NCBI GenBank assembly: GCA_949825025.1
Contig: OX463786.1
Span: forward strand, 12,204,387-12,268,386
From: Siphlonurus alternatus
Lineage: Eukaryota > Arthropoda > Insecta > Ephemeroptera > Siphlonuridae
Direction of reading: 5' to 3'
Length of the DNA: 64,000 nt
Shown here: positions 23,902 to 36,982 of the stretch, one piece after another
Layout: every line of letters begins with the position of its first letter
Numbering within the stretch: position 1 is the stretch's first letter
Made by a program: the position numbers and the translations under genes
The notes under the pieces: generated by a model
Told to the model about the DNA's origin: nothing
Databases searched by the model: none
What the model saw: the letters and a program-made list of their open reading frames with translations, nothing else

Positions 23902-26900
23902 ATGGTAAGATTTACATTTCTGTAAGGAAGGCTTATTATATGGAATATTTTTACCACCTTATACCATATTAGGAAAGGGTTTAAACCAGAAAAGATACAT
24001 CGATAAAAGCTGAAAAGGTTTTCAGAATATTATGTAGTCTAGAGAGGAGGCGTGTAGACTAAACTTACATAACACTGAGATAGCATCTTAGTTCCGTCAG
24101 ACTTTGCACTGTAAGCATCTTTTTATATATTTTCTTTTTTATAAAGTGATTGTGATCAATACTTCTTGTATATATTATTTTCACGCCTCCCAGATTTCTT
24201 AGTTTACCTGCCATTATAAATAGCTAGATGATTACATCATATTATATGATACTCTTTGTGTATGTTCATGTACCAAAGTTATATACTTTTTATTTGTTAT
24301 GCTTTCAGATTGATATGTTTAATAATCATTATATAGACGTACACTGCTTTTTAATCAATTTGAAGTGACTGTTATTGCACACTGATGGTTGAAATATAGG
24401 TTGATTTCTATGCAACAATTTATCTGCATTTCAAAAGTGCTACTGTTTAATTAATGACAATATAACTCTGCTCGATATTATCTCAGGTATATGAAATAAG
24501 GTGTGTGGCCTACTAATAGGGGTAAGAACATAATGATTACTGATAATTTATTGGAAAACAGTGAACATCATGCTTACATAGTAAGCACATAATTATTTTG
24601 TCTAGCTCCATACCGGTCCTTTGAAAATTTCTAGTGAATAACTAAATTTTTGTCCCTCTTTTTTGTTTCGTTGTATCCAAAAAATCTTACTCTGAAAATA
24701 AACTTTAAAAATATTGTTACTATTTTTTGTACAACACCCTTGCTTCCGTTGCTTCTATAAGCAGCTATCTCAAGAGAGAGAAAGAGTTTAAAAAAAAAAT
24801 CATCTCACCGCATTCCTCTCTGCACCTCCAAGGCAGCAGCGAGAGTTTTTGGTGTCTAGTTTTTTGTCCTCCGGTCTTTTTGTTATTTAGAGCATTACAT
24901 TTTCTTAGAAGTTACTACCCAACTTGACGAGAGGTTTATTATAATTTACTGTCTATTTAAATGAATATTTAAAAGAAAATAACATGTTTTTAAATTTGTA
25001 GTCAAATTTATTTTAGGATTTTTTTCATGTTTTAAACTTCGTTTTTAGTATTTATTTTTAAAAAAAAAAGTGATTTAGTGTATACTTTGATCTTTATTAA
25101 AGGATAAGGGTAAGATTTTACAACATTTGAATGGTTTATTAAAATAATTATTATTGACTCCTGCAAAGCAAAGTTCATGATGTTTTTTAGTAAATTATTA
25201 TTTTGTCATGTTTATTATTATTACTGTATTTATAATAATAAAAATATTCATATTTTTTACTATTATTTGTTATAGAATTATGATATTTTTTAAAAATAGA
25301 TTTTAAAATAAAATAAATCGATAGTAGTCTGTGCATGCAAAGGAAGCATACTGCAATAATTGTGCCCACTTCATCACTTCATATATATACAGTCTTTGAT
25401 CAATACACTGATGACGTTTATTTTTGTGAATGGCTGGGTTATGCTGAGTTTATTGTAGTGATATCGAATTTTGAGCTTATTTTTGTCACTCTGCTTGAAA
25501 TAGTAGACGGTATAATATTTTCCACATGACATGCAATGCTCATCACAACATTGGATAAAAAAAATGTACTTGTCTGGCTTCGTGGAACGACATAACAGTC
25601 TGTTATATGCATGCATTTCTCAATAATGCATTGCAGTCAGCAATTACCCAACCCTAGATATAATATTGTAGTAGACATTGGCTAGACGTCCAGACGCCCT
25701 ATTATACTACGTCCAGACTTGGTAACAACTCCTGGAGGTTTATTATCTTTAATATAACACGAACATCTGTTTTTGGAGTATACTTTAGGGTAGTCTATAG
25801 CTATAGTACGATCAATGAAAATAGGAGACATCACGAAACATTAGTACATAAATTTTCACGCAATAAAGCTCACTTTTCTATGTATTGTCATAATGTAAAT
25901 GGACCATGAATCACGTGTTAAAATTCTCTCTAGTTTATATGAGGTAATAAATTATTAATGACGTCATCATAACATTAGAATGAATGAATATTAATGAAAC
26001 AAGACATGCCATGTGTATGGTTATTATTATGCAAAATTGTTCTTTCCATGTACGGTTGTTTTTAAATGCTATAGTATTAAAATAATAAATCAAAGGAAAA
26101 AACTGAATTTTTAGGATGGCTGATAATTTTTAAAAAAAGTTTTATTATTATAATGCATGCCTGGAAGAAACCGGAAGCTTTTGAGTCGCATACGGCTGCA
26201 TTATACATTTTTTTTTAATTATAGCCCTTAAGGCGTGAAAATTCGTAATTGCTAGCACACTATCTTCATAAAGAACAAAAACAGGTGTGAAAGAAATTTG
26301 TTCATTTTTATTGCTGATGCAAATCGCAACGCCGCCGTAAAACATAACAGAAACAAATTGACGATGTTGTTACTGTTTTTAACTTCGCAGAAACAATCCT
26401 TACAAGGTTTCTTTAATCCCTTTATGCCAGACAGTCAAATTTATATGTCAAACTATTAATCACTGTCAGAGTCGTATTAATTATATATATATTATACGTT
26501 ATATTGTCTTATTTGGTTTCATGTGTTATAGAGTAAAAAACTGGACAATTATAAACATTCTTCTTCATGGCTACTTAATTTATGAAATATAAAATATGAA
26601 TATAATTAAATCTTCATGTTTTATATAAATTGCACAATTTTAGTTTACTGATCTGTACGGTTTAATTGCAATTTGTGTCCCATTTGTTATTATTCTTCAT
26701 ATTGTGCACCCAAACAATTTTTTCCTCATATCTATGTGGGAAGAATTTTTCTCATTTTCTCTTACAACCAAGTAGTAATCTTTAGTGCAAATACTTTGTT
26801 CAACCCTCCCACGGTAGTTACGTGTATAGAAGCGATGTTTATGTTGACTCCCCCTAAGGCTTTTGGTCTGATCCAAACAACCCTTAGCCTATACGTGGGG

Positions 26901-27026
26901 AGGGGGATGAACTTTTTACATCGTCAGTTTTATGGCTTTCACGTGTGTGTGCAAGGTAATATTTCATAGTACACGCAGGTACAATAGTTTCGTACCATCC
27001 AGAGACGTAAGTTTACAATTTAGTCC
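22353..27026. other. Long AT-rich non-coding stretch
   Basis: No supported gene. A 31-base poly-T lies at 23868-23898, a CRE octamer at 25959-25966 and a CACGTG word near 25914. The part at about 24735-24935 is slightly GC-richer and pyrimidine-rich, without a splice-site pair. Short open frames here have no family resemblance. Confidence 0.45.
23868..23898. repeat. Poly-T tract of 31 bases
   Basis: Uninterrupted T run. No target duplication or body of a retroposed sequence is evident beside it. Confidence 0.95.
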
Positions 27027-27142
27027 AAAGTAGTCTCCGCTTATCTTTGGTTTGACGTCACTAACCTTTTCCTTTGTTCTCCAATACAATACCAATGAAA
27101 GGTTCGCGTGACGTCAAACTAAAGATAAGTGAAGATGACTTT
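27027..27142. mobile_element. Short fold-back MITE with CRE at the inner stem
   Basis: The arms of about 35 bp read AAAGTAGTCTCCGCTTATCT, TTGGTTTGACGTCAC and the mirrored GTGACGTCAAACTAAAGATA, AGTGAAGATGACTTT. CRE octamers at 27053 and 27109 face each other at the inner ends. The loop is about 48 bp. Confidence 0.7.
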
Positions 27143-30100
27143 AAAATCACTGTTGTATAATCCGTTGGTACCTTGGTGGGGATTCAGGAAAATATGTCAA
27201 AGAGGGTCATGGGTAAGGTGCAATAAAAAATTTATATACTCTCCATGTTAAATTTAAGTTTTTTTTTAGGGGGAAGGGGGTGACACAACCCACCCCTGCA
27301 TCCATCCCCTTAAGGTGTATGGTTCTGATGTGTAGTCGTAAAATTCTTTTTCAATTTACAGAGTTATTCAAAGTAGGACACTGGAGTTAGATAGGTATTA
27401 ATTAATTAAAATTTTTATTGAACACTCTTACAGGTATTAATATAATACTAGAACGAGTTATCATATCCCTTTAAATTTAATTGAATCTGTACTATTTTCA
27501 ATACTTTGATAAATGCTTTAAAGTCGTACAATTAAATCCAGTATTGAAAATATATATAATAATATCAATGAATGTAAGTATTCTCGTCTTGTAAATGCAT
27601 ATTACGCGTATAAAAAAAAATACAGAAGGCGTATCAGTGTCAGAACTAATGATATCATGCTTCATGCAACACTGATAAAAATATTGCAAACATCCACTTA
27701 CAATATCAATATACGAGTCAATTTTAGATATGATATATCGTTTATATATAGTTCTATATAGCTATAATATTGTAATTAAAAAGTACATAAAGAAAATTGA
27801 ACACTGCAGTATGTTTTAAACAATACTATAAAGTTTTGTGACATGGTGTTTGTTTTTTTTAACCATCTCTATATGTTTCCATAAAATAGCGTGCTTGGAT
27901 CCGTCACGCTTGAAATAAGAACATTACTTTTTTTATAAAAAAAAAAAAGTAAAATGTGTTTCTAATGGTTACTATTTTTGTTGTCTCGAAATCTACGGTG
28001 AGATTGATTTAAGAATCGTGTCTTTAAATTTTGGCTCTCTTGTATTTTATTCCATTAAAAAAAATTGTATTTCAGTGGAAAATAAGACATGAACAATTCA
28101 GTGGAACAGGCAAAATTATTTCATTGATTTTGAACGAGTACTTAGCAAGTCCAAACAGTATTCCCCCTTTCCCATGTATTGGTGTATCGTATGCTAAGTA
28201 CATTTTTTTAATCTGGTTAGTTAGCGATATTGTGCCAAAATATCATGACGTGCATTTTTTAAGGGTGTATTTTGAACTATGACCCATATATATGTATGGT
28301 ACAAATAAATATATGTCAAAGTCAAAATGTAGTATAATTACTTATTTAATTCTTTCTCATCAACATAATTCAGGTGATACCATCATAAGATCTACCCCCT
28401 CCCCCCACACCACAAAAAAAAGGTGTCTATTTTAGATTTGCATTGAATTATAACAGTGTGTATATATCTCTCGTTGAACATGCGATATGAGTTCTATATG
28501 ACCATCGATATATCTATAATAAATATCGAAGTGTAACTTTGCACTTCCGGTTATTTCCGGTTTGTAATCCATTATTAATCCAACTTGATATCATTTATCG
28601 TATTGCGTGGGAATTCCTTGTTTGCTTGCCTGGCTCGGCGTACCTCGGCGACTTCGGCTCTGCTGATATCGATTTTTAACCAGCCCTGCCGCTGTCTAGC
28701 TGCAGGCCACGCGTGTAGCGCCTTGTATACAAGGAGGATCAAGTGAAAGGTAGCTCAGTGTCAATTAAAAAGTTGTTTGTTTACCCCCTTTGTCAGTTGT
28801 TTGCTGTAGCAGGCAGGCAAATATTTCTCTAGCATTTTTACTGTGAAAAATGAGTCCTTGTATTATGACCATTCCTGTTGTTTCTGTTTAATTTCTGTTA
28901 AATTATACTGATGGTATTTTCACCATTTTCATGATAGAGGAAACTGTGGAAATCATAGTTAAAATGGTCGTTTTCAAATTAATAAATATAGTATTGATTT
29001 TTGTTTTTGTATTTATCCAATATTATTCAGTAAAATATAATATTCCTAATCTTTTCTTACTGTCTGTCCTCTTTTAAATTTAAATAAATGATTTTATTAT
29101 AAATGAATGAATGGAAACTGGCGATATATTATTTAGTTGACAATATTTTATCTAATTTAATAAATTTACCCCTTATCTTCAACCCTAATATGTCTTTATG
29201 GAAATTTAGTCAGTAACGTGTTATGAATGAAAATCTTGGGCCACCGTCTTCAATCGCTATTGTTTCTCATTACCTACCTTTCATACCCCCCTGGGAGCAT
29301 GCTAGAGATGTAGGGAGGGGGTTGCCGCAGTGGCGCCGAGCCAATGACCGACAACTTTTCTTTGGTTCTCAAACCAACCCCCAACCCTCTCCATCTCGCC
29401 TAGCAACTCAATGTGGGCCATCGATTGTCAAATACAATCTTTTGAGATTCAGCAAAATTGTATATATATGATTGTAACATATGGGGTAGAAAAAAAAATA
29501 TTTAAATTTAGTACAATTTTATTTGGTTTTGTGAGATTTATGTGAAAAATTTATGAATTATTGCAATGCTGCATGGTAAAGACACAAGCCCATTGAATAA
29601 ATTTGACATGTTATACTTCTTTGTAATTGAATAAATTTGACATTTCATACTTTTTTGAAAGTTTTTTGTAATTGTTTAGGCTTTTGTGACAAACGACACA
29701 AATTTCATAATTATTATATTTCATGGTTTAGATATCATCGTCTCAGAACGCAATTGTTCAAGATTCAAGATAGGTTTTATCTCATCTCATTACTTGATAC
29801 ATAAAGTACATGAACATAACACAATTTAAGGCTATGTTATTGCGCCTGCCAGATTGAAACGTAGGCTAATTTCTGTGCATACAGCAATCTTTTGTCTGAA
29901 GTAAAGTGTGTGGCCTAACACTCGGGGGTAAAAAAAAATAATGGCGTCTGCCTATACGGGTCTTTCACCATACGTCACAAAAATATGACGTCACGTGAAT
30001 GTAGGCAAAAAGCACCTATTTAACATGGTAGTAGCATACCAAAAACTATTTATTTTCTGCGATATGACAATCGTGGTACATTTGACAATTATTTTATTTG

Positions 30101-31713
30101 ATAGATTGAGATGTCAAGTAAATGGAAAAAAATACAATATTTGCCAATGATATCTGTGAAAAATACAATAAATCATTAAATAAAATGTAAATCGACTCCA
30201 AATTTCACGTCAATAATGACCATTTTACGACACTTATGCACTGATATTGACCCTAATATTCTTAAAAAAAATCAGCCAATCACCGGCCATTGCTTTCCCC
30301 GCGGACTTTTGAATACGAGGGGGAAACGGAACAACAAAAAGTAATGATAAAGAAACTAGGTAAAATAAAATAAATGTATATGTTCAAGTTATGTATATTT
30401 ATTTCTTACGTATATATTATTGTTAAAAAAAATTAAAATATGTTAAATTAGGAGGAATAAAGCTATTGAAGCTTTTTTTTTTTTTTTTCATAAAATTCTC
30501 TTGATGTTTAGGATGTGGTTTTAGACACTTGCATTTTGAAGCGATACATTTTTCTATATACTAAAAATATCCGGGAGACCCTCATGGCAGAAGGTTGTTA
30601 TTTATATGAAAACGAGATAAGAAACTGATCTTTAATGAAAAGTAGATATAAGCTATAGTTTGATCTTGAGGTTCTCAATTTATTCTTCTCTCGTTTCTGC
30701 TTTATATTTTATCAGTATAACTTTAACATTTCAACTAAAACAGGTTCAAATTGCAGTCAAACCACTGCATGCAACAAGAAGAAGAAGCTGAAAATACCAC
30801 ACTGCAGATATAGATTTCCATTAATATTCAGTTCTAGTCCATAACTCTCGCTTTCCTGTGACTGCGCTTAGCAACTATGTTATTGATTTTTAAATTTACT
30901 GTCACTGCCAAGGATAGCAAATCGCAGTATAACAAATCTAAACACTCACAAGTGAATTATATTGCCTTCTGCTACACTTAAAATATGTAATTTATAATAG
31001 AAATATAATATAAATCAAATTTATATTGCAATAGATCATTAATTATTTTATTTTTAATTTTTAATACAGTGAAAACAAAAATTTAAATCGCAGGACAAAG
31101 GTTGTCTCTCATCCCCTCCCCTCAACTGATGTTCATTTGTTTTTTGTTTTTGTTTTTTTAAGAAAGAGTGATGAAATTCACATTATAATAATGTCTTGCA
31201 TGTGCTTTATTGCTAATTACTATGAAATCAGTTTAAAAAGCAGTGCATTAAATTATAAATTACTCCTATTTTTATAATTTTTGAATGCCCAGGTGTAAGA
31301 CGTATTGTTTGTATTCAACTTTACTGTTAAGAGTTTCTTTTTGAAAATATTCGCAGATATATTTTTTATACCCTCAAACGTTTTCAAGAATTTTAAAGAA
31401 CTTCCCATCCCTCTTTGCCTATTACACAAAGACAAAACCTCCCTCTTGTAAAAAGCCACCCCCTGATCCCTGAGGCTACTCAAAATACGTAGTGTCACCT
31501 TCAAAAAGTCTAAAGAGGTCAAGTCTCGTGCCTAGCAACTGTGCCATCATCGATTTTTTGTCCTCACCCCTCTTTTTTTTTTTTTTTTTTGGTACCACGT
31601 CCACGTGGGGTTGGATACAAGCAAATTTATATACGCATCATGCACCAGTTGAGCCGTATAGATGGGAACTTGAGTCGTGTAGTATCTACGCTTCAATCAG
31701 TTGTGCGCATATA
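27143..31713. other. Non-coding stretch with two GC-richer islands
   Basis: Mostly AT-rich. A CpG-richer island at about 28600-28790 contains GCTCGGCGTACCTCGGCGAC and is bracketed by TTTGCTTGCCTG and CAGGCAGGCAAA, so it may be a fold-back element or a first exon; neither is proven. A second island is at 29280-29430. A CTTGAATCTTGAA word on the minus strand near 29760-29775 looks like a non-LTR or SINE tail. A CRE octamer is at 29986. Confidence 0.4.
29280..29430. promoter_or_regulatory. GC-rich island with CCAAT and X-box-like words
   Basis: In a strongly AT-rich neighbourhood this 150-bp stretch contains GCGCCGAGCCAATGACCG (a CCAAT box) and CTCGCCTAGCAACTC, which resembles half of an RFX X-box. 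An 82-codon plus-strand frame crosses it, but the residues match no family I know and no good donor follows. A promoter or untranslated exon is more likely than a protein gene. Confidence 0.2.
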
Positions 31714-31908
31714 ATCAAATTTATTTTATATTCAACCGGAAGTAAGAGGGGTTTTAATCTATTTTGTTTGTATTATGAATATTTATATTTTGTATGAGTT
31801 TCACGAATACTGCATAATTGTTACTAAGCTTCTATTTATTAAAATTTGAATAGGAAGGCCAGAAATACTATACTTCCGGTTTTGAATTTTTGATTAATTA
31901 CACTGTAG
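31714..31908. mobile_element. Fold-back MITE, family B copy 2
   Basis: The left end CAAATTTATTTTATATTCAA leads to CCGGAAGTAAGAGG. The right end carries GGAAGGCCAGAAA, TATACTTCCGGTTTTGAA and TTGATTAATTACACTGTA. The order of words matches copies 1, 3 and 4. The arms are eroded. Confidence 0.6.
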
Positions 31909-32370
31909 TATCAGGTTTTTGGTAGGTATTTTGATATTATGTTGTGATGGTGGTTTTTACTTTCTTATCGTTGTTGATGGTGCATCGTTTACAGTAAAAA
32001 TAAACATTGTTTATGTAGAAAATGGTGGAGATTTTTATATTTGTAATGGTTTCTACTGTATTTTTCTTTATAAGTAAGTTAGTTTTAGTAATTACGTCAC
32101 TGTAATTGCCGCATTATTCGTGATATCATAAAAAGTTTCGTAATATCGGATTACATCAATACAAGAAGTGGGGATTTTAACACATAAGTATACGATTTTT
32201 TGATTTTTTGTGTTTTATTGATTTATTTTATACATCGCGTGTTTTGCAGTTATGAGCATAATTCTTGGTAAAATATGTGGAGTTTTTTTATTGATCTGAA
32301 TGTTTTAATACACTTCAATCATTTTAATGTTTATACAAGCTTGCTCAAGTGGTCAATTAATCATTACGTC
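31909..32370. other. AT-rich non-coding stretch
   Basis: T-rich sequence with no repeat or exon signal seen. Confidence 0.5.
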
Positions 32371-32511
32371 TGCGATTCACGAAACAGTTTGCCAGGTTAG
32401 GGTTCTAACCACGTTTAGTTTAACCACGTTTTAACAATATACCTGTTTTACGGGTTAAACTACCTAGTTAACCGTGGTTAGAAACTTCGCTAACTGCTTC
32501 TTGAATCGCAC
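32371..32511. mobile_element. Small MITE, family C copy 1
   Basis: The termini are TGCGATTCACGAAACAGTTT and the inverted AACTGCTTCTTGAATCGCA. Inside are repeated AACCACGTTTAGTTTAACC-like words that also fold back. It is the same length class as the copy at 37715 and lies in the opposite orientation. No coding capacity. Confidence 0.75.
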
Positions 32512-34157
32512 GCAATATGTTAAAACATGGAGTATAAGAAAAATCTGATTTTGATTCTCTATATTGATTAATTTTGCTTGCATTATATCTTTTTATATGT
32601 TAATTATTGAAAGCAAGTCGCTATTTTAGTTTGTTATCCAAGGTGAAAATATACGTTATGGAATGTTAGTATACATAAAATTCTATTTCTGTATAAAATA
32701 CTGTACTGTATACATGTTATATATTAGTAAAAGTTAGCCTATATTTATTTATAAATATAAAAATTACTATCACTTTTCGTGTCTAGTCTTAGTATATGTT
32801 ATTTTTGGTTTCACCTGCCATTGAAATATGCAGACAGGGTTACATTGAAAAACAGTGGGGATTTCTTGCTACAACATTACACTGTTAAAAAATATAATTG
32901 GTTAACTAAAAAGGTTTAAGGAAGGGAAGCATGGAGTTCCCAAAATATTCACTAACGTTATTTCATATTTATTCTACTCTTTTAATAAATTCTGTGCAAT
33001 CTGCAAACACTGATTTTGTGCTGGGAGTATGTTTGTATACAACTCTATTTTTTTACTTTTGTATTGAAGTACAGTATTCAGTATAGTTATCAAAAAATCT
33101 GAGCTCGTGGACTTCTTGCCCCTAGCACAGATTGTTTATCTAATTTTTAATTAGATTATATGCATTTATAAATAGACCTAATAACCAAATAATTAAAAGA
33201 TTTACATTATATAAAAAATGTTAATAAGTGAGAAAACTGTGGAAATTTCAGTTTAAAGGATCGATGACTGTACGAATGTAATTTGTAAACTTTTTCCAAA
33301 TTATAATATTGAATTACAACCGCTCTCATTTTTTATTTCTCATTAACAAAAGATAATATATACTAAGATCTCTGGTTTCTTTTCCCCTCTTTAAATCTCT
33401 TTAATTGCTATTTAATTTTAGAATTGCTCGTTATACAAAAAAATATTACAGTGTATATTCCGACAGCCACGTGCTGATGAAAAAAAAAAAAAAAAAAGAG
33501 TACCAGCCAGACTGTAAGAGGTGGGGAGAAGATAGACGACGTATATAATGAGGGGTGTGGAGCGTCTATAGAAACAAAAACCATGCAGTGGTGGTGGTGG
33601 TGGCTAACCCCCCCTCACACGCTAACTACCGTAACCTTCACAATGAAGAACTCACATACTTCTAATTCTTTATGCTAGACAACAAGATATTTATTTACAA
33701 TTCCGAAGTTTTAAAGTTTAAAGGTCCTGAGATATTAATTTTATTGATAAATTTGTCTAGATTTTAATTGCTTTAGCGTTGAAGGAAGTTGACATTATAA
33801 TCTACCATTCCTCAAGTGATTTGGGAGGGCCATGTATTTTTTTTTTCCAAGTACAGTACTATCACATTAATTAATGGCTCGTATTAATTAAAAAGCTAAT
33901 TTATCTTATGCCTCATGTATTTTATTTTAAATCAGATTGACAATATTTTTAACTGTTAAATTTATATCGAAGTCTAATTATTCGTAGGTTATAATATAAA
34001 ATTGCTATCAAAACTAGCCATCATGTATTGTTGTAATTGTGTACAGTATACCTTCCATACTCATCTAACTTAAAACTTTAACTTAAAAAAAAAGAAAGGA
34101 AAGTCAATCATTTTTACTAATATTTCTATTAGCACTTATGACGTCATCGATCAGTAT
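32512..34157. other. AT-rich non-coding stretch
   Basis: No gene seen. A short (GGT)n run lies near 33587-33603 and a CRE octamer at 34139-34146, directly outside the next fold-back element. Confidence 0.45.
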
Positions 34158-34576
34158 TAAGGGCATTGGGTGTAGCACCGGTAGTTGGCAACACTGACGT
34201 ATCTTCACCATGTTGATTTTTTATCCTTGCTCCTCGGAGTAATTTTTATGCTAGAGCTAAGCTGATTGCTGTAGTATCAAGATAATTAGTAGCCCAAGTG
34301 CACAATTTGGCTAAATAAAGCCTGATTTAAAGAAATGTATTTTTTAATAATTTTTTAAATTTACATGCATTTTTCTAAAATAAAAAAAAAATACTTTTCT
34401 TTAAATCAGGCTTTATTTAGCTAAATTGTGCACTTGGGCTACTAATTATCTTGATACTACAGCAATCAGCTTAGCTTTAGCATAAAAATTACTCCGAGGA
34501 GCAATGATAAAAAATTAACATGGTGAAGATACATCAGTGTTGCCAACTACCGGTGCTACACCCAATACCCTTATAA
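34158..34576. mobile_element. Long-armed fold-back element
   Basis: Arms of about 180 bp are nearly identical. The left starts TAAGGGCATTGGGTGTAGCA and runs through CTCCTCGGAGTAATTTTTAT, CAAGATAATTAGTAGCCCAA and AAAGCCTGATTTAAAGAAA; the right mirrors all of these to CACCCAATACCCTTATAA. The loop is a 50-60-bp AT-rich spacer. Differences between the arms are few, so the element is young or the arms are kept alike by conversion. There is no open frame of substance. Confidence 0.82.
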
Positions 34577-35141
34577 GTACTCATAATGATAAAAACGAGA
34601 TTTCAAGACCTCTTTACACGAGCCACAGTATATTAGTCGTATGGTGTGAACTGCCCCTTCAAACTTCCCCTTTATATTCGTGTATGTTAACCACACCCTA
34701 TAAAGTGTTTTTTTATTATTTTTTTTTATAAACAAAGGCATACAAGTGTATGCTAGCCACTTCATGAAATTAAAAAAAAAAGAATTTTATTATTTATATT
34801 GTTTAACTTGTATAATAATATCATGAATACTGCTTGTATTTTTGAATAGTACCCCATATTGAATGTAAATTTTTAATATATAGTTTACAATAAAGAATTT
34901 ATGCTTGCTTAAAGTACGTTTTACAGATTTTCTCTCTTACTGTTTTTTGTGTGATTTTTTTTTTCTGTTTTCTGACAAAAATATATGGCTCTATCACTCG
35001 TCCAGAATATTAAATTTACTTTATCAACAATACTTTGTATGTAAGACGAGTTCTCCAAGATGAGCCAGAGATATCCATTTTACAGATAGCTTTAGATGTT
35101 TACGACTACCGATTTTTTTTCTCTTTGAGATGATTAAAATC
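34577..35141. other. AT-rich non-coding stretch
   Basis: Nothing recognised apart from T runs near 34717 and 34957. Confidence 0.5.
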
Positions 35142-35361
35142 TACAGTCAAGTTGACATGATATTCCCTCCGGAAGTAGCCGGAAATGTAAGTTTTCTGGT
35201 CTTCCTATTCATACTTCAGTGTTCATCAAATTTCACATATAGGTCAATACTTTTACTGCAGACCCCTCTATAAAATTTCTTCACTGAATTACAAACAGAA
35301 AAGCTAAAAACTTCACACTTCTGGCTACTTCCGGAAAGAATATCAAACTAATTTGACTGTA
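35142..35361. mobile_element. Fold-back MITE, family B copy 3
   Basis: The termini TACAGTCAAGTTGACATGAT and ATCAAACTAATTTGACTGTA are inverted. CCTCCGGAAGTAGCCGGAAA with TTTTCTGGTCTTCC faces CTGGCTACTTCCGGAA. It ends about 140 bp upstream of the orphan exon at 35503, so it would lie in that exon's upstream intron. Confidence 0.75.
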
Positions 35362-35502
35362 TGCATTTTTTTTTTTTTTAAATTGAAACGTGTTTTCTTT
35401 GGAATTATGTTGAAGTATGTAATCAAAGAATTTCTAGTAGCATAAACCAAAACCATCTACCTAAATTGTATACTAAATTGTAATTTTTTCTTATTGTTGC
35501 AG

Positions 35503-35554
35503 GCTGTTTGGTCAGCCCCACTGCAGCCATCCCGTGCTACCACTAACTGAAACG
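35503..35554 (+). CDS. Candidate orphan internal coding exon
   Basis: This is a 52-bp GC-rich block in very AT-rich surroundings. It is preceded by a branch-like TACTAAA, a pyrimidine tract and TTATTGTTGCAG, and followed by GTAAGTTCACC, so both splice sites are close to consensus. Only one frame is open: a first base that completes a preceding codon, then 17 codons (LFGQPHCSHPVLPLTET). The other two frames stop. A one-base entry phase and a length of 3n+1 mean it should exit in phase 2. It would belong to a plus-strand gene with introns of many kilobases, and no neighbouring exon is recognised. I do not know the protein. It could also be a 5' UTR exon. Confidence 0.45.
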
Positions 35555-36718
35555 GTAAGTTCACCTGCCGACAAATAAATAGCAAAGTCTTCTGCTCGTT
35601 ATGTATATTTATAAACAAAGTAATGTCCGCCGAGTGAAGGGGAAAACAGAGGACAGTTGTTGATTTACATGATGTTATTTATCTCTCTATATTAATATTA
35701 ATAATTAACTGCAACATAGTTATAATATTTCTAGCTGAGTAAAATATTATTGACATGATTTTGCATGGATTAATTTTGGGTTGAGTTACAAATGAACACC
35801 TTTTTTTGGAAGAGTGTTTTACATTATAATATTTTATTCTCAGATTATTATATAGCTCTATTATAATAATTATAATAATGTTATTTTTTCCATATTTGTA
35901 TAATATATTATCAAAGAATTAATAAGATATTAATTCTTTGATATTATACTCTGTTACAAATCGTTGTATAATTATTATAATTTTGTAGTCAACTCAAATT
36001 ACTGTTGCACCTTTTTGTGTTTAGTTTTAAATAAACATGTTGTGAGGTATTGTATTTCTAATGACGATGAATAATTTACATTTTGAAGACATTTAATTTT
36101 ATGATTATTATAAATATAGTAAAAATACATAATATCTTCATTATTCAAAGTTGATTTGCATTATTTTCAATTATTTTCGCTTTTAAACCACGAAAAAAAA
36201 ATATTTATATTAAAATGTATGGTATATTTCAATCTGTTGTTCCTATCTGCGACCACAAAATTACAATTTAAATGCCTGTTTGTTTACATCAATTTGATAA
36301 CATCCCGGAACTAATTATATCTTCGTTTATTTTACAGACTTTGCTTTATTTTATATGATATCAATTTAATTCAATATTTTATTATTATTTCGATTGTTCA
36401 AATTAAATATTTTTTTAATGATGGAAATATTGTTGTGCCAAAACTTTTCTATTGCTTGAGGGTGTTGTGAGATAGAATATATCATTACATTGTGTGTGCA
36501 TTTTGAGTCGCTTAGTCATCGTTTCCTGCGAGCGAGGCGTCGTTCGTTGCTCTCTCTTACGTAGTGTAAAATTAAAGTACAAGTCAACATAAATGACTAG
36601 TCAATATTGAAGCATTTGTAAAACAATTCCAATGTTTAATATTATATATTTCTTTTATAAGCATTTATTATAGCACAGAAATGTTAAGCATTATGGGGCA
36701 GGGGTAAATGATTTCTAA
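35555..36718. other. AT-rich non-coding stretch (downstream intron if the exon is real)
   Basis: No second exon is recognised. A CpG-richer word cluster at about 36525-36565 (GCGAGCGAGGCGTCGTTCG) is short and has no splice sites. Confidence 0.4.
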
Positions 36719-36827
36719 AAAGGGGCATTCACAAAGGCAAGGCCCGATTTAGGGCTTATACTAAATTCTGACATGGAAAAATAGAAAATTGAACCTAAAA
36801 TCGAGCCTTTGTAAATGCCCCTTAAAA
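36719..36827. mobile_element. Compact MITE of about 109 bp
   Basis: The left end AAAGGGGCATTCACAAAGGC with GATTTAGG faces CCTAAAATCGAGCC and TTTGTAAATGCCCCTT at the right. The arms are about 35 bp with a short AT-rich loop. The (TA)n tract begins about 12 bp beyond it. Confidence 0.75.
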
Positions 36828-36831
36828 TGAT

Positions 36832-36838
<7 letters not shown>

Positions 36839-36889
<51 letters not shown>

Positions 36890-36900
36890 TATATATTATA

Positions 36901-36972
<72 letters not shown>

Positions 36973-36982
36973 TATATATATT
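36839..36982. repeat. (TA)n microsatellite, about 144 bp
   Basis: A long alternating AT run, interrupted only by a few TATTATAT variants at about 36880-36912. The 64-codon frame across it is a repeat artefact. Confidence 0.97.
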
